Below, in pieces: positions 33,845 to 42,815 of a DNA stretch of 64,000 bases. Position 1 is the first letter of the stretch. The number at the start of each line of letters is the position of its first letter. The DNA is from Alphaproteobacteria bacterium. Lineage in GTDB: Bacteria; Pseudomonadota; Alphaproteobacteria; UBA828. The stretch covers positions 7,035 to 71,034 of the forward strand of contig JAJDVB010000135.1 of the NCBI GenBank assembly GCA_022826345.1. The letters are read 5' to 3'. The translations under genes were made by a program, and so were the position numbers. The notes beneath the pieces are model-generated. The model was given only the letters and a program-made list of their open reading frames with translations, ran no database searches and had not been told where the DNA came from.

Positions 33845-35287
33845 CTAGCGCCGTAATGCTCGGCCCGGCCGCTCGCCGGTGGGTCGGCCCCCCTCACGCA
33901 CGATGGCGCCGTTCACCATGACGATGTCGATGCCGGCGGCGGGCCGCGTCGGCGCCTCGAAGGTTGCCTCGTCGGCTATGGTCTCGGCATCGAACATCAC
34001 GAGATCGGCATAGGCGCCGGCCCGCACCTCGCCACGATCGGTGAGGCCGAACTGGGCGGCGGTGAGCCCGGTCATGCGGCGCACCGCGTCCTCCAGCGAG
34101 AGCAGGCCGAGCTCGCGCGCGTAGTGGCCGAGCACGCGCGGGAAGGTGCCCCAGAGCCTGGGGTGCGGGTGGCGGTCGTGGGGCAAGCCGTCGGAGCCGA
34201 TCATGCTGTGCTCGTAGGCAATGATGCGGCGCACGTCCGCTTCGTCCATCATGAAGTAGATACCGCCCGCCGGTTGCAGCTTCGGCACGGCGGCCACCGG
34301 ATCGAGGCCGAGCGCGGCGGCCACGTCTTCAAGGTCCTGGCCCGCATATTCCGGGTGCGGCTCGGACCAGGTGACGATCACCCGCTCCGCCTTCTCCACC
34401 ATCTCCGCCAGCAGCACAGTGGAGCCTGCGGTGTAGGGGTAGACGTCGAGGCCGACCGCCTGGGTCTCGCGGGTCTTCTCGATCAGTGCGAGCGTGTCGC
34501 GGCTCCGCCCGAAATTCTGCCGGCCTGCGCACTTGTGGTGGGAGATGACGACGCCGGTGCCGGCACGGCGGCCGATCTCGAAGGCTTCCGCCATCGCCTC
34601 CTCGACGCCGTCGTGCTCATTGCGCATGTGGGTAACGTAGAGGCCGCCGGCGGCGCCCGCGACCTCCGCTACCCCGGCAACCTCGTCGGTGGTTGCCGCC
34701 TTGTTGGGGCCGTATATGAGCCCGGTGCTGAAGCCGAGCGCCCCGGCCTCCATCCCCTCGGCCAGCCGCTCCCGCATGGCGTCGATCTCGCCCGTCGTGG
34801 CCGGGCGGTCGACATCGTCCATGGTGTCGAGGCGGAGAGCCGAATGGCCGACCAGGAGGCCAGCATTGGCAGCAGGCGGGGTCTCGTCCAGCGCCGCCAC
34901 GTAGTCGGCGAAGCGCGGGTAGCGGAAGTCGGCGGGCGGGCCGAGCAGATCGAGCGGCGGCGGCGTGGGGCGCCCCGGCGTGAGCGGCGCGAGGCTCACC
35001 CCGCAATTGCCGGCGATCACCGTGGTGACGCCTTGGCTGGTCTTGGGCGTCACGCCCGGGTCCACCAGCAGCAGGTTGTCGTCGTGGGTGTGGGCGTCGA
35101 TGAAACCCGGCGAGACGATGCGCTCGGTCGCGTCGATGGTGCGTGCGGCCTCGGCGCTTGCCAGATCGCCGACAGCGGCGATGCGGTCGCCCGCGACGGC
35201 GACATCGGCGCGCTGGCGCACAGCACCTGTGCCGTCGATCACCGTGCCGCCGGTGAAGAGGACGTCGTACCGCTCTTCCGCCGCCAT
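33845..35287 (-). CDS. N-acyl-D-amino-acid deacylase (D-aminoacylase)
   Basis: This 480-residue amidohydrolase-superfamily enzyme has metal ligands in GFIDAHTHDDN, in the Cys-containing AGNCGVSLAP, in YVTHMRNEHDG and in VISHHKCAG. The catalytic Asp lies in MIGSDGLPHDRHPHPRLWG, which is diagnostic for D-aminoacylases. It hydrolyses N-acyl-D-amino acids or related N-acyl compounds in the cytoplasm. It is convergent with the TPR gene and divergent from the urease cluster, with 108 bases between it and the small ORF at 35396. It may share a nitrogen-scavenging role with that cluster. Confidence 0.9.
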   Translation of the reverse strand: MAAEERYDVLFTGGTVIDGTGAVRQRADVAVAGDRIAAVGDLASAEAARTIDATERIVSPGFIDAHTHDDNLLLVDPGVTPKTSQGVTTVIAGNCGVSLAPLTPGRPTPPPLDLLGPPADFRYPRFADYVAALDETPPAANAGLLVGHSALRLDTMDDVDRPATTGEIDAMRERLAEGMEAGALGFSTGLIYGPNKAATTDEVAGVAEVAGAAGGLYVTHMRNEHDGVEEAMAEAFEIGRRAGTGVVISHHKCAGRQNFGRSRDTLALIEKTRETQAVGLDVYPYTAGSTVLLAEMVEKAERVIVTWSEPHPEYAGQDLEDVAAALGLDPVAAVPKLQPAGGIYFMMDEADVRRIIAYEHSMIGSDGLPHDRHPHPRLWGTFPRVLGHYARELGLLSLEDAVRRMTGLTAAQFGLTDRGEVRAGAYADLVMFDAETIADEATFEAPTRPAAGIDIVMVNGAIVREGGRPTGERPGRALRR

Positions 35288-35395
35288 CGTCGCCTCCCGC
35301 TCTTGCCCACCGTTGCCGGTGGGACCATGACGGCGGCAACGGCCCGTGACAACAGGCTTTGGTCTCTGCGGAAGCGGCTAGTATGGTGCCGCTCG

Positions 35396-35560
35396 ATGAA
35401 GGAAGAACTGCGCCCAATCCCCGGCGATGCTGACGAGAGAGAACCCGCCCCCACCAAGGGTCTGGGGACGGCGCTGCATGCGCTCTTCAGACCTCTTGGA
35501 GGCGTAGAGCTCGAGCTTCCGCCGCGTGAGCCGATGCGCGAGCCGCCTCGGTTTGACTGA
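35396..35560 (+). CDS. 54-residue protein of unknown function, first gene of the urease cluster
   Basis: This short frame (54 residues) begins with an ATG eight bases after a TATGGT -10-like element and ends seven bases before ureF. The N-terminal half is acidic and Pro-rich, the middle GLGTALHALFRPLGGVELEL is amphipathic, and the C-terminus PPREPMREPPRFD is rich in Pro and Arg. I do not recognise a family. It is not UreD, UreE or UreG, although its position would suit an accessory factor. Spacing and promoter placement support real expression. Confidence 0.45.
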   Translation: MKEELRPIPGDADEREPAPTKGLGTALHALFRPLGGVELELPPREPMREPPRFD

Positions 35561-35567
35561 TGCGTGC

Positions 35568-36272
35568 ATGAGCGACAGCAATACGAACGTGGAAGGCGGC
35601 GTGGGGGCCGATCTCGCGGCGCTGCAGTTCGGCGACAGCTTCTTCCCGAGCGGTGCGGTGTCGTTCTCGCTCGGGCTCGAGACACTCCATGCCGACGGCA
35701 TCGTGGCTGACGCCGCCGGCCTCGAAGAGTTCCTTACCGACCAAGTGATGGAGCGCTGGGCCACGGCCGAGCGCGCCTTCCTCGCCGCCGCCCACGAAGC
35801 CTGTCCGGACTGGCCGACGGTTGCCGAGATCGACGCGCTGCAGGAGGCGATGGCGCTGCCGCGCGAGTTGCGCGAGGGCTCGCGCAAAGGAGGCGCCGCG
35901 CTGCTCGGCGTCCACGCGCGCATGGAGACGCCCGGCGCGACAGCTTATCGCGCGCGGCTCCGCGCCGGCGACGCGCACGGCCATCTCGCCGTGGTGCAGG
36001 GCGTGGTGCTCAAGGGTGCCGGCCTCGATCTGGACCGTGCGGAGGCTGTGAGCCTGCACGGGCACTGCGCGATGATCCTGGGTGCCGCGCTCAGGCTCGG
36101 CTTGATCGGTCATCTCGACGGGCAGATCATGCTGCGCGGGCTCAGGCCCCGGATGGCAGCGCTCCTGGCGGAACCGGCGCCCGGTCTTGGTGAAGCCAGG
36201 TCCTACGCGCCGCTCGCCGATGTCGCTGCCGCCCGCCACGAGGAAGCGGCAGTCCGACTCTTCAGCAACTGA
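35568..36272 (+). CDS. ureF: UreF-type urease accessory protein
   Basis: This 234-residue protein is a UreF. LAALQFGDSFFPSGAVSFSL is the signature N-terminus, GLEEFLTDQVMERWATAERA the following helix, and AHGHLAVVQGVVLKGAGLDL the middle motif. UreF works with UreD and UreG to deliver nickel to the urease active site. Neither of those, nor UreE, is found in this cluster. The gene lies seven bases after the 54-residue ORF and 15 before ureAB. The ATG at 35568 has no clear Shine-Dalgarno sequence and was chosen because it follows the upstream stop closely. Confidence 0.85.
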   Translation: MSDSNTNVEGGVGADLAALQFGDSFFPSGAVSFSLGLETLHADGIVADAAGLEEFLTDQVMERWATAERAFLAAAHEACPDWPTVAEIDALQEAMALPRELREGSRKGGAALLGVHARMETPGATAYRARLRAGDAHGHLAVVQGVVLKGAGLDLDRAEAVSLHGHCAMILGAALRLGLIGHLDGQIMLRGLRPRMAALLAEPAPGLGEARSYAPLADVAAARHEEAAVRLFSN

Positions 36273-36287
36273 CCAGGGTGGCCCACG

Positions 36288-36983
36288 ATGCTGTTGACAC
36301 CGACCGAGATGGAGCGGCTGACGATCTACACCGCCGCCGAACTCGCACGAAAGCGCCGTGCGCGCGGGCTCGCCCTCAACCACCCCGAAGCCGTTGCGCT
36401 AGTCAGCGACGAGATTCTGGAAGGCGCGCGTGACGGCCGCTCGGTGGCGGAGCTGATCGAGCATGGTGCCACCATTCTCACAACCGACGATGTCATGCCC
36501 GGCGTCGCCGAGATGATGCCGGTGCTACAGGTGGAGGGCACCTTCCCCGATGGCACCAAGCTCGTCACGGTCCACGAGCCGATCCGCCCCGGCAAGAGGG
36601 CGCGGGACGAGAGCGTGCGGCCCGGCGAGATCATTCCGGCCGACGGCGAGATCGAGATCAACGCAGGCCGGCCGACCGCCACGGTCGCCGTCACCAACAC
36701 GGGCGACCGGCCGGTGCAGATCGGCAGCCACTATCACTTCTTCGAAGTGAACCGGCATCTCGACTTCGACCGCGCCGCGTCCTTCGGGATGCGCCTCGAC
36801 ATCCCCGCCGGCACGGCGGTGCGCTTCGCGCCGGGAGAGACCAAGGAAGTGACCCTGGTGGAATTCGGCGGCAGCGGCGAGATGGTGGGGCTCAACGACC
36901 TCACCCAGGGCTCGCGGCGCTCCGAGAGCGTCAAGCAGGAGGCGCTGGCCCGTGCCCGCGCCCGCGGCTTCAAGGGGGCTTGA
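36288..36983 (+). CDS. ureAB: Urease gamma/beta subunit fusion
   Basis: This 231-residue protein joins UreA and UreB. Residues 1-100 are gamma: [40 protein letters not shown] and [20 protein letters not shown]. Residues 105-231 are beta: [38 protein letters not shown] and [19 protein letters not shown]. The fusion resembles the Helicobacter UreA arrangement and is also known in some alphaproteobacteria. It overlaps nothing and sits three bases before ureC. It forms the scaffold of the urease trimer. Confidence 0.95.
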   Translation: MLLTPTEMERLTIYTAAELARKRRARGLALNHPEAVALVSDEILEGARDGRSVAELIEHGATILTTDDVMPGVAEMMPVLQVEGTFPDGTKLVTVHEPIRPGKRARDESVRPGEIIPADGEIEINAGRPTATVAVTNTGDRPVQIGSHYHFFEVNRHLDFDRAASFGMRLDIPAGTAVRFAPGETKEVTLVEFGGSGEMVGLNDLTQGSRRSESVKQEALARARARGFKGA

Positions 36984-36986
36984 ACG

Positions 36987-38699
36987 ATGGCACGGATGAG
37001 CAGGGCGGAGTACGCGGCGCTTTACGGCCCGACCACCGGCGATTGCGTGCGGCTCGGCGACAGCGAGCTCCTGGCCGAGATCGAGCACGACCACGGCGTG
37101 CCGGGCGAGGAATGCCTGCATGGCGGCGGCAAGACGCTGCGGGACGGCATCGGCCTCGTCGCCGGGCTCGACAGCGCCGGGGGCTCGCTCGACTTTCTGG
37201 TCTCCAACGCGGTCGTGATCGATCCCGTCCTGGGTATCGTCAAGGGCGACATCGGGATCAAGGAGGGCCTCATCGCGGGCGTCGGCAAGGCCGGCAACCC
37301 GGCGGTGATGGACGGGGTTGACCCCGCGCTGCTCTGCGGTGCCGCGACCACGGTGCGCGATGCGGAAGGGCTGATCGCGACGCCGGGCGGCATCGACGTC
37401 CACGTCCACTTCGACAGCGCGCAGCTCTGCGAGCACGCGATCTCGAGCGGCGTCACGACGATGCTGGGCGGCTCGCTTGGGCCGATCACCGTCGGCATCG
37501 ACTGCGGCGGCGCCTGGAACGTCGGCAAGATGCTGCAGGCCGCCGAATCCTGGCCGATCAATTTCGGCTTCCTCGGGCGCGGCAACTCGGCCAAGCCGCT
37601 CTCCCTGGTGGATCAGATCGCCGGCGGCTGCATGGGGCTCAAGATCCACGAGGACTGGGGCGCCATGCCGGCGGCCATCGATACCTGCCTCGATGTCGCC
37701 GACGAGATGGACTTTCAGGTCCAGCTCCACACCGACACGCTCAACGAGAGCGGCTTTCTGGAGGAGACTCTGGCCGCGATCAGGGGCCGCACCATCCACA
37801 TGTACCACGCCGAAGGCGCGGGCGGCGGCCACGCGCCCGACATCATCCGCATCACCGGCGAGCCCAACTGCCTGCCGTCCTCCACCAACCCCACCAACCC
37901 CTACACGCGGAACACCTTCGACGAACACCTCGACATGATCATGGTGTGCCACCACCTGAACCCGGCGGTGCCCGAGGACGTGGCCTTCGCCGAGAGCAGG
38001 ATTAGGGCCCAGACCATCGCTGCCGAGGACGTGCTGCACGACATTGGCGCGATCTCGATGCTGGGCTCGGACAGCCAGGGGATGGGGCGGATCAACGAGG
38101 TGATCTGCCGCACCTGGCAGCTTGCGTCCAAGATGCGGCGGCAGCGCGGGCGGCTACTCTCGGAACAGACCGCCAAGGGCGACAACGAGCGGATCAAGCG
38201 CTACATCGCAAAGTACACCATCAACGCGGCCCGCACCTTCGGCATCGACCGCCATATCGGCTCGCTGGAGGCAGGCAAGCTTGCCGACGTGGTGCTTTGG
38301 CGCCCGGCCTTCTTCGGCATCAAGCCGGAGCTGGTCATCAAGGGCGGCTTCATCGTGTGGTCGGCGATGGGCGACAGCGCCGCCTCGCTGATGACCTGCG
38401 AGCCGCTGCTCATGCGCCCGCAATGGGGCGCCTTCGGCCGGGCCAAGGAGGCGCTGAGCCTGAGTTTCGTCTCGCAGGCGGCAGCCGACGCCGATATCGC
38501 CGGCAAGCTTGGGCTGGAGAGCCGCACAGTCCCTGTGCAGGGCACGCGCAAGCTTGCCAAGGGCCACATGCTCCACAACGGCGCCTGCCCCGAGGTGACG
38601 GTCGACCCCGAGACCTTCGAGGTGCACGTCGACGGCGAGCTCGCGACTTGCGAGCCGGCCGACGAACTGCCCCTCGCCCAACGCTACATGCTGCGCTAG
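36987..38699 (+). CDS. ureC: Urease catalytic (alpha) subunit
   Basis: This 570-residue urease alpha chain hydrolyses urea to ammonia and carbamate. All nickel-site residues are in place at the expected spacing: His139 and His141, the carbamylated Lys219 in LKIHEDWGA, His248, His274 and Asp362 in GSDSQGMGR. The flap Cys321-His322 (MVCHHL) is kept. One region differs: the usual GTGPAxGTxATTCTPG segment reads [16 protein letters not shown] here and is about three residues shorter. It is the last gene of the compact cluster. An AAGGGGG Shine-Dalgarno sequence lies inside the end of ureAB. Confidence 0.93.
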   Translation: MARMSRAEYAALYGPTTGDCVRLGDSELLAEIEHDHGVPGEECLHGGGKTLRDGIGLVAGLDSAGGSLDFLVSNAVVIDPVLGIVKGDIGIKEGLIAGVGKAGNPAVMDGVDPALLCGAATTVRDAEGLIATPGGIDVHVHFDSAQLCEHAISSGVTTMLGGSLGPITVGIDCGGAWNVGKMLQAAESWPINFGFLGRGNSAKPLSLVDQIAGGCMGLKIHEDWGAMPAAIDTCLDVADEMDFQVQLHTDTLNESGFLEETLAAIRGRTIHMYHAEGAGGGHAPDIIRITGEPNCLPSSTNPTNPYTRNTFDEHLDMIMVCHHLNPAVPEDVAFAESRIRAQTIAAEDVLHDIGAISMLGSDSQGMGRINEVICRTWQLASKMRRQRGRLLSEQTAKGDNERIKRYIAKYTINAARTFGIDRHIGSLEAGKLADVVLWRPAFFGIKPELVIKGGFIVWSAMGDSAASLMTCEPLLMRPQWGAFGRAKEALSLSFVSQAAADADIAGKLGLESRTVPVQGTRKLAKGHMLHNGACPEVTVDPETFEVHVDGELATCEPADELPLAQRYMLR

Positions 38700-38740
38700 G
38701 GCGCGCCGCGAGGGAGCCGGGGCACGCGCGGGGGCCGGGA

Positions 38741-39967
38741 ATGGAGCAAATCCTGCGCGGCGCGCTCGTCACCGGCGGCGACAGCACTTGGCTCGACATC
38801 GGAATTGCGGACGGACGCATCGCCGAGATTGCGCCAGGGATCGAGGCCGACGCGCCGGTGCTCGACCTGGGCGGCCGCTTAGTGGCGCCCGGCTTCATCG
38901 AGACCCACATCCATCTCGACAAGGCTTGCATCCTCGGCCGCTGCCGCGCGGAGCGCGGCGATCTTGCCGAAGCTATCGACGAGGTCGCACGGGTCAAGCG
39001 GGACTTCACCGCCGACGACGTGAACGCCCGCGCCCGGCGCGTGCTCGATGCTTGCATCGCCCAGGGCACCACCCACATGCGCACCCATCTGGAGGTCGAC
39101 CCCGGCATCGGGATGCGCGGTTTCGACGGCGTGCTGCCGCTGATCGAGGCCTATCGCTGGGCCATCGACCTCGAGATCTGCGTCTTCCCGCAGGAGGGGC
39201 TTCTCAACAATCCGGGCACCGACGAGCTGATGGTGGAAGCGCTGGAACGGGGGGCTCGCGTGGTCGGCGCCGCGCCCTATACCGACAGCGACCCTGTCGG
39301 CCAGATCGACCGCGTATTCGAGATTGCGCGCCAGTTCGATGTCGATATCGACATGCACCTCGATTTCGGCGAGAGCGCGGATGCGCTCGACCTTGACCAA
39401 GTCTGCAGGCTGACCGAGCGCTTTGGCTATGGCGGGCGGGTCACGGTCGGCCACGTCACCAAGCTCTCGGCCGCAACGCCTGAGCATCTGGCGCGGGTCG
39501 CGGACCGCATGGCCGAGGCGGGCGTCGCCTGCACCGTGCTGCCCGCGACCGATCTCTTCCTCATGGGGCGGGGCGATGAGGCCAACGTGCGGCGCGGGGT
39601 CACGGCCGCTCACCGGCTGCTCGGCCACGGAGTCAACTGCTCCCTCTCGTCCAACAACGTGCTCAACCCGTTCACGCCATTCGGCGACTGCTCGCTGGTG
39701 CGCATGGCGAACCTCTACGCCAACGTCTGCCACGTCGGCGCGCGATCGGAGATGCTGGACTGCTTCGACATGATCACGCGGCGCTCGGCACGCATCCTCG
39801 GCCTCGACGATTACGGCATCGCGGTCGGCAAGGCGGCTGATCTCGTGGTCCTCGACGCAACCGATCCGGCGGACGCAGTGGCCGCCATCGCGCCGCCGCT
39901 CTTCGGCTTCAAGCGCGGACGCATGACCTTCCGGCGCCCGCCGGCGGAGCTTCTCGGCCCGTCGTAG
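38741..39967 (+). CDS. Cytosine-deaminase-like amidohydrolase
   Basis: This 408-residue metal-dependent hydrolase of the CodA/AtzC branch has the HxH motif ETHIHLDKACIL, THMRTHLEVDP, the His/Glu set DIDMHLDFGES and the distal His in VTVGHVTKL. The Asp that follows strand 8 in CodA (GHDD motif) is replaced: the segment reads LSSNNVLNPFTPFGD. That may be typical of a subfamily or may change the chemistry. It starts 41 bases after ureC in the same direction, so deamination or ring opening leading to urea or ammonia is a plausible shared pathway. Confidence 0.8.
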   Translation: MEQILRGALVTGGDSTWLDIGIADGRIAEIAPGIEADAPVLDLGGRLVAPGFIETHIHLDKACILGRCRAERGDLAEAIDEVARVKRDFTADDVNARARRVLDACIAQGTTHMRTHLEVDPGIGMRGFDGVLPLIEAYRWAIDLEICVFPQEGLLNNPGTDELMVEALERGARVVGAAPYTDSDPVGQIDRVFEIARQFDVDIDMHLDFGESADALDLDQVCRLTERFGYGGRVTVGHVTKLSAATPEHLARVADRMAEAGVACTVLPATDLFLMGRGDEANVRRGVTAAHRLLGHGVNCSLSSNNVLNPFTPFGDCSLVRMANLYANVCHVGARSEMLDCFDMITRRSARILGLDDYGIAVGKAADLVVLDATDPADAVAAIAPPLFGFKRGRMTFRRPPAELLGPS

Positions 39968-40056
39968 CGCCGCCGCTGGCCCGGCTTGCCAGACGCGAAG
40001 ATTCGGGCAGCACGAGCGCTTCAATCAATGGGCGGGCCGATTCGCGGGCGCGCCGG

Positions 40057-40088
40057 TATAATGGAGCGTCCCCCGGTGCCGCCGGGGG
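40057..40088 (+). promoter_or_regulatory. TATAAT -10 element and leader hairpin
   Basis: A consensus TATAAT lies at 40057-40062 with no recognisable -35. Directly behind the predicted start is a 7-bp perfect hairpin, CCCCCGG (40070-40076) with CCGGGGG (40082-40088). The flippase-like gene starts 35 bases later, so this is its likely leader. Confidence 0.45.
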
Positions 40089-40122
40089 CCTCTCGCGCTC
40101 ATGGTGGAAGAAGGAATCGCCG

Positions 40123-41175
40123 GTGAGGCGCTGGGGTTACATCACACTCATTATCGGCATCGCGCTGGTCATCGGCCTCGTGTGCTTTCAGGGCGCAGGC
40201 GACGTGGCGGCCACTGTCGCCGCGGTGAGTTGGGGCATCGTGATAGTGGTCCTGGTGCGTCTCGTGCCGATCATGCTGGACGGCTATGTCTGGCGGCTGC
40301 TGTTCCTGGAAGGCCATCGGCCGCCGGTGCTGACGGCGCTCTGGGCACGCTGGATCGGCGAGGCCGTCAACACACTGGTGCCGGCGTTCCAGGTGGGGGG
40401 CGCCGTGGTGCGCTCGCGGCTCTTGGTCATGCGCGGTGTGCCCGGCCGGATCGCGGGTGCAAGCGTCGTCGTCGACCTCACCCTGAGCACGATCACCCTG
40501 CTGTTCTTCACCCTGGTCGGCATTGGCCTGCTGATGGCCCACCACGGCGAAAGCGATATCGCGCGCGCCATCGGCTACTGCGTTGCGGGCGGGTTCGTGG
40601 TCGTCGTCCTGCTCTGCGTCGTCCAGCAACGCGGCTTCTTCGGCTGGATCATCCGCCTGGCGGCGCGGTTCGCCAGGGGCAAGGCGTGGGACAACGCCGT
40701 TGGCGGCGCCGAGGCGCTCGACGAGGCGATCCTGGATCTATACCGACACCGCTGGCTACTGGCGGGGAACGCAGCCGGCCAGCTTACCGCCTGGGTGCTC
40801 GGCGCCGCTGAGGTCTACGCCGCGCTCTACTTCATGGGCTACGAGGTCAGCATCGCCGATGCGTTGCTGATCGAGAGCCTCATCTTGGCGACGCGCACCG
40901 CGGCGTTCTTCGTGCCGGGCGCGCTCGGCGTGCAGGAGGGCGTGCTGGTGCTGCTTGGCGGCATGATCGGCCTCGGGCCGGAGGTGGCGCTGGCGCTTTC
41001 GCTGGTCAAGCGGGTGCGCGAGCTGGTGATCGGCGTCCCCGGCCTGCTTGCCTGGCAGGTAGCCGAGGGCAAGAACCTGCTGAGCCGCGGCGCGCGGCGC
41101 GCGGCGGCAGCGTGCGCGCCGGAGCCGCCCGCACCCGCCGCCTCTCCCGCCAGCCGCTCGCGGGAGGCTCTCTGA
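40123..41175 (+). CDS. Flippase-like membrane protein (LPG synthase TM-domain/HpnL type)
   Basis: This 350-residue integral membrane protein has about eight hydrophobic segments. It is the flippase-like domain found in lysylphosphatidylglycerol synthase and in the hopanoid-cluster protein HpnL. Characteristic segments are WARWIGEAVNTLVPAFQVGG, the charged RSRLL that follows it, and FFVPGALGVQEGVLVLLGG near the end. The C-terminal 25 residues are Ala/Pro-rich and cytoplasmic. The GTG start is preceded by AAGGA. No other hopanoid gene is in the window, so the lipid it moves cannot be named. Confidence 0.75.
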   Translation: MRRWGYITLIIGIALVIGLVCFQGAGDVAATVAAVSWGIVIVVLVRLVPIMLDGYVWRLLFLEGHRPPVLTALWARWIGEAVNTLVPAFQVGGAVVRSRLLVMRGVPGRIAGASVVVDLTLSTITLLFFTLVGIGLLMAHHGESDIARAIGYCVAGGFVVVVLLCVVQQRGFFGWIIRLAARFARGKAWDNAVGGAEALDEAILDLYRHRWLLAGNAAGQLTAWVLGAAEVYAALYFMGYEVSIADALLIESLILATRTAAFFVPGALGVQEGVLVLLGGMIGLGPEVALALSLVKRVRELVIGVPGLLAWQVAEGKNLLSRGARRAAAACAPEPPAPAASPASRSREAL

Positions 41176-41251
41176 GCGCTCCGCAACCGCGCAGGCCGGG
41201 CGCCATCCACTCCACCATCTCAAGCAATCACATGTATCCGGAGACCGAACC

Positions 41252-42238
41252 ATGGGCACGATGATCGACGGCGAGTGGCACAAGGGGGACAACAGGACCG
41301 AACCCGACGGGCGCTTCGTGCGAGCCACGACCTCCTTCCGCGATACCGTCACCGCCGACGGTTCCTCGGGCTTCAAGGCCGAGCCAGGGCGCTACCACCT
41401 CTACGTCTCGCACGCCTGCCCCTGGGCGCACCGCACGATGATCGTGCGCGCGCTGCGCGGGCTGGAGGATGTGATCTCGGTCTCGGTGGTGGATCCCTAC
41501 ATGGGCGAGAACGGCTGGCACTTCAGCGAGGGCCCCGGCTGCATCCCCGACAGCGTCAACGGCACCCGCTTTCTGCGGGAGGTCTACAAGCTGGCGCGGG
41601 ACGACTACACGGGGCGGGTCTCGGTGCCCGTGCTCTGGGACAAGCGGGAGCGAATCATCGTCAACAACGAGTCCGCCGAGATCATTCGGATGCTCAACAC
41701 GGCGTTCAATGGCTGGGGCGACGGCGAGCCGGACTTGTACCCGGCGGCGCTCAGGGACGAGATCGACGCGATCAACGAGCCGATCTACGAACACGTCAAC
41801 AATGGCGTCTACAAGACCGGCTTCTCCCGGTCACAGGCGGCTTACGAGGACGCCTTCGATGCGCTTTTCGCGACCCTGGACGACCTGGAGGCGAGACTGG
41901 ACGCGCGGCGCTACCTGGCTGGCACGAGCATCACCGAGGCCGACTGGCGGCTCTTCCCCACCCTGGTGCGCTTCGACGCCGTCTATGTCGGGCACTTCAA
42001 GTGCAACAAGCGCCGGATCGAGGACTATCCCAACCTGAGCAACTACCTGCGAGAGCTTTACCAGTATCCGGGCGTCGCGGACACGGTGAACATGGCGCAC
42101 ATCAAGGGCCACTATTACGGAAGCCACGTCAGTGTGAATCCCTCCCGCATCGTGCCCAAGGGGCCGGTGCTCGACTTCACGCGCCCTCACGATCGGAACT
42201 GCCTCCCCGGCGCGGCGGTGCGAGCGGCCGGCGAATAA
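41252..42238 (+). CDS. Glutathionyl-hydroquinone reductase (YqjG/ECM4 family)
   Basis: This 328-residue xi-class glutathione-transferase-like enzyme reduces glutathionyl-hydroquinones, often formed during quinone or aromatic metabolism. The catalytic Cys56 lies in the family motif SHACPWAHRTMIV. VPVLWDKRERIIVNNESAEI forms the glutathione site, and ITEADWRLFPTLVRFDAVY with HFKCNKRRIEDYPNL marks the C-terminal helical domain. It stands alone between the membrane protein and hspQ, in the same direction. Confidence 0.93.
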   Translation: MGTMIDGEWHKGDNRTEPDGRFVRATTSFRDTVTADGSSGFKAEPGRYHLYVSHACPWAHRTMIVRALRGLEDVISVSVVDPYMGENGWHFSEGPGCIPDSVNGTRFLREVYKLARDDYTGRVSVPVLWDKRERIIVNNESAEIIRMLNTAFNGWGDGEPDLYPAALRDEIDAINEPIYEHVNNGVYKTGFSRSQAAYEDAFDALFATLDDLEARLDARRYLAGTSITEADWRLFPTLVRFDAVYVGHFKCNKRRIEDYPNLSNYLRELYQYPGVADTVNMAHIKGHYYGSHVSVNPSRIVPKGPVLDFTRPHDRNCLPGAAVRAAGE

Positions 42239-42263
42239 CCAGGCCGAGGCGGCGTGGGGTCGA

Positions 42264-42293
42264 TTGTCCGCAGCGGCCGGCACGCACTATAGT
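42264..42293 (+). promoter_or_regulatory. Promoter of hspQ
   Basis: TTGTCC (42264-42269), an 18-base spacer and TATAGT (42288-42293) form a good sigma70-type promoter about 62 bases before the hspQ start. The -10 is followed by a TGCGCCC stretch, a combination also seen behind other promoters in this window. Confidence 0.55.
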
Positions 42294-42355
42294 TGCGCCC
42301 CGGCGGAGTCGGGCAGCGCGCTACGGGCGGGTGCCCCCGGCGGAGGAGACCAGCC

Positions 42356-42673
42356 ATGACGGTCAGCGCCGCGAAGTTCGAGGTCGGCCAGGTCGTCCAC
42401 CACTTGAAATTCGGCTATCGCGGTGTGGTCTTCGACGTCGATCCGTGCTTCCAGGGCACCGAGGAATGGTACGAGCAGGTCGCGCGCTCGCGCCCGCCGA
42501 AGGATAATCCCTGGTATCATGTGCTGGTTCACGATGCGGCGCACACCACCTATGTCGCCGAGCGCCATCTGGAGCCCGACCCGGAGGGCGGGCCCATCCA
42601 ACACCGGCTGCTGGCCCAGCTCTTCGGCGGCTTTGAGAATGGCCGCTACCGTACCGTTCGCGCCATCAATTGA
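42356..42673 (+). CDS. hspQ: Heat shock protein HspQ (YccV family)
   Basis: This 105-residue protein has the hemimethylated-DNA-binding/YccV fold: KFEVGQVVHHLKFGYRGVVF, FDVDPCFQGTEEWYEQVARS, NPWYHVLVHDAAHTTYVAER and HRLLAQLFGGFENGRY. In enterobacteria HspQ is a specificity factor for Lon protease. A GGAGGAG Shine-Dalgarno sequence fixes the ATG at 42356. It has its own promoter. Confidence 0.93.
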   Translation: MTVSAAKFEVGQVVHHLKFGYRGVVFDVDPCFQGTEEWYEQVARSRPPKDNPWYHVLVHDAAHTTYVAERHLEPDPEGGPIQHRLLAQLFGGFENGRYRTVRAIN

Positions 42674-42689
42674 GACCCAGGCAAAGTTA

Positions 42690-42788
42690 TGCTGCATTGC
42701 AACAAGGTGTTCACTTTAGCGTTGAGTTTGTTACAATCGGTTGTTGTTGCGGCGCAGCATAGCGCGCCGGGGCGGCCATAGGCCGCCC
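42690..42788. promoter_or_regulatory. Dyad operator candidate and hairpin before panB
   Basis: The 142-base gap between hspQ and panB holds a 15-base dyad TGCTGCATTGCAACA (42690-42704), symmetric at six of seven pairs. It resembles the CTGC-N3-GCA(G) sites reported for PhaR-type regulators. A perfect 8-bp hairpin GGGCGGCC-ATA-GGCCGCCC follows at 42770-42788, 27 bases before panB. No T-run follows it, so it is more likely a leader structure than a terminator. Confidence 0.3.
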
Positions 42789-42815
42789 GCAGGGCCTCGC
42801 CAAGGAGGCAGCGAC

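Noticed and set aside
36525..38039. Open frame of 504 codons on the minus strand
   Set aside because: It is the complement of ureAB and ureC, whose conserved residues are all in the other strand.
42770..42788. Terminator of hspQ
   Set aside because: The hairpin is perfect but no T-run follows on either side, so it is listed only as a leader structure.
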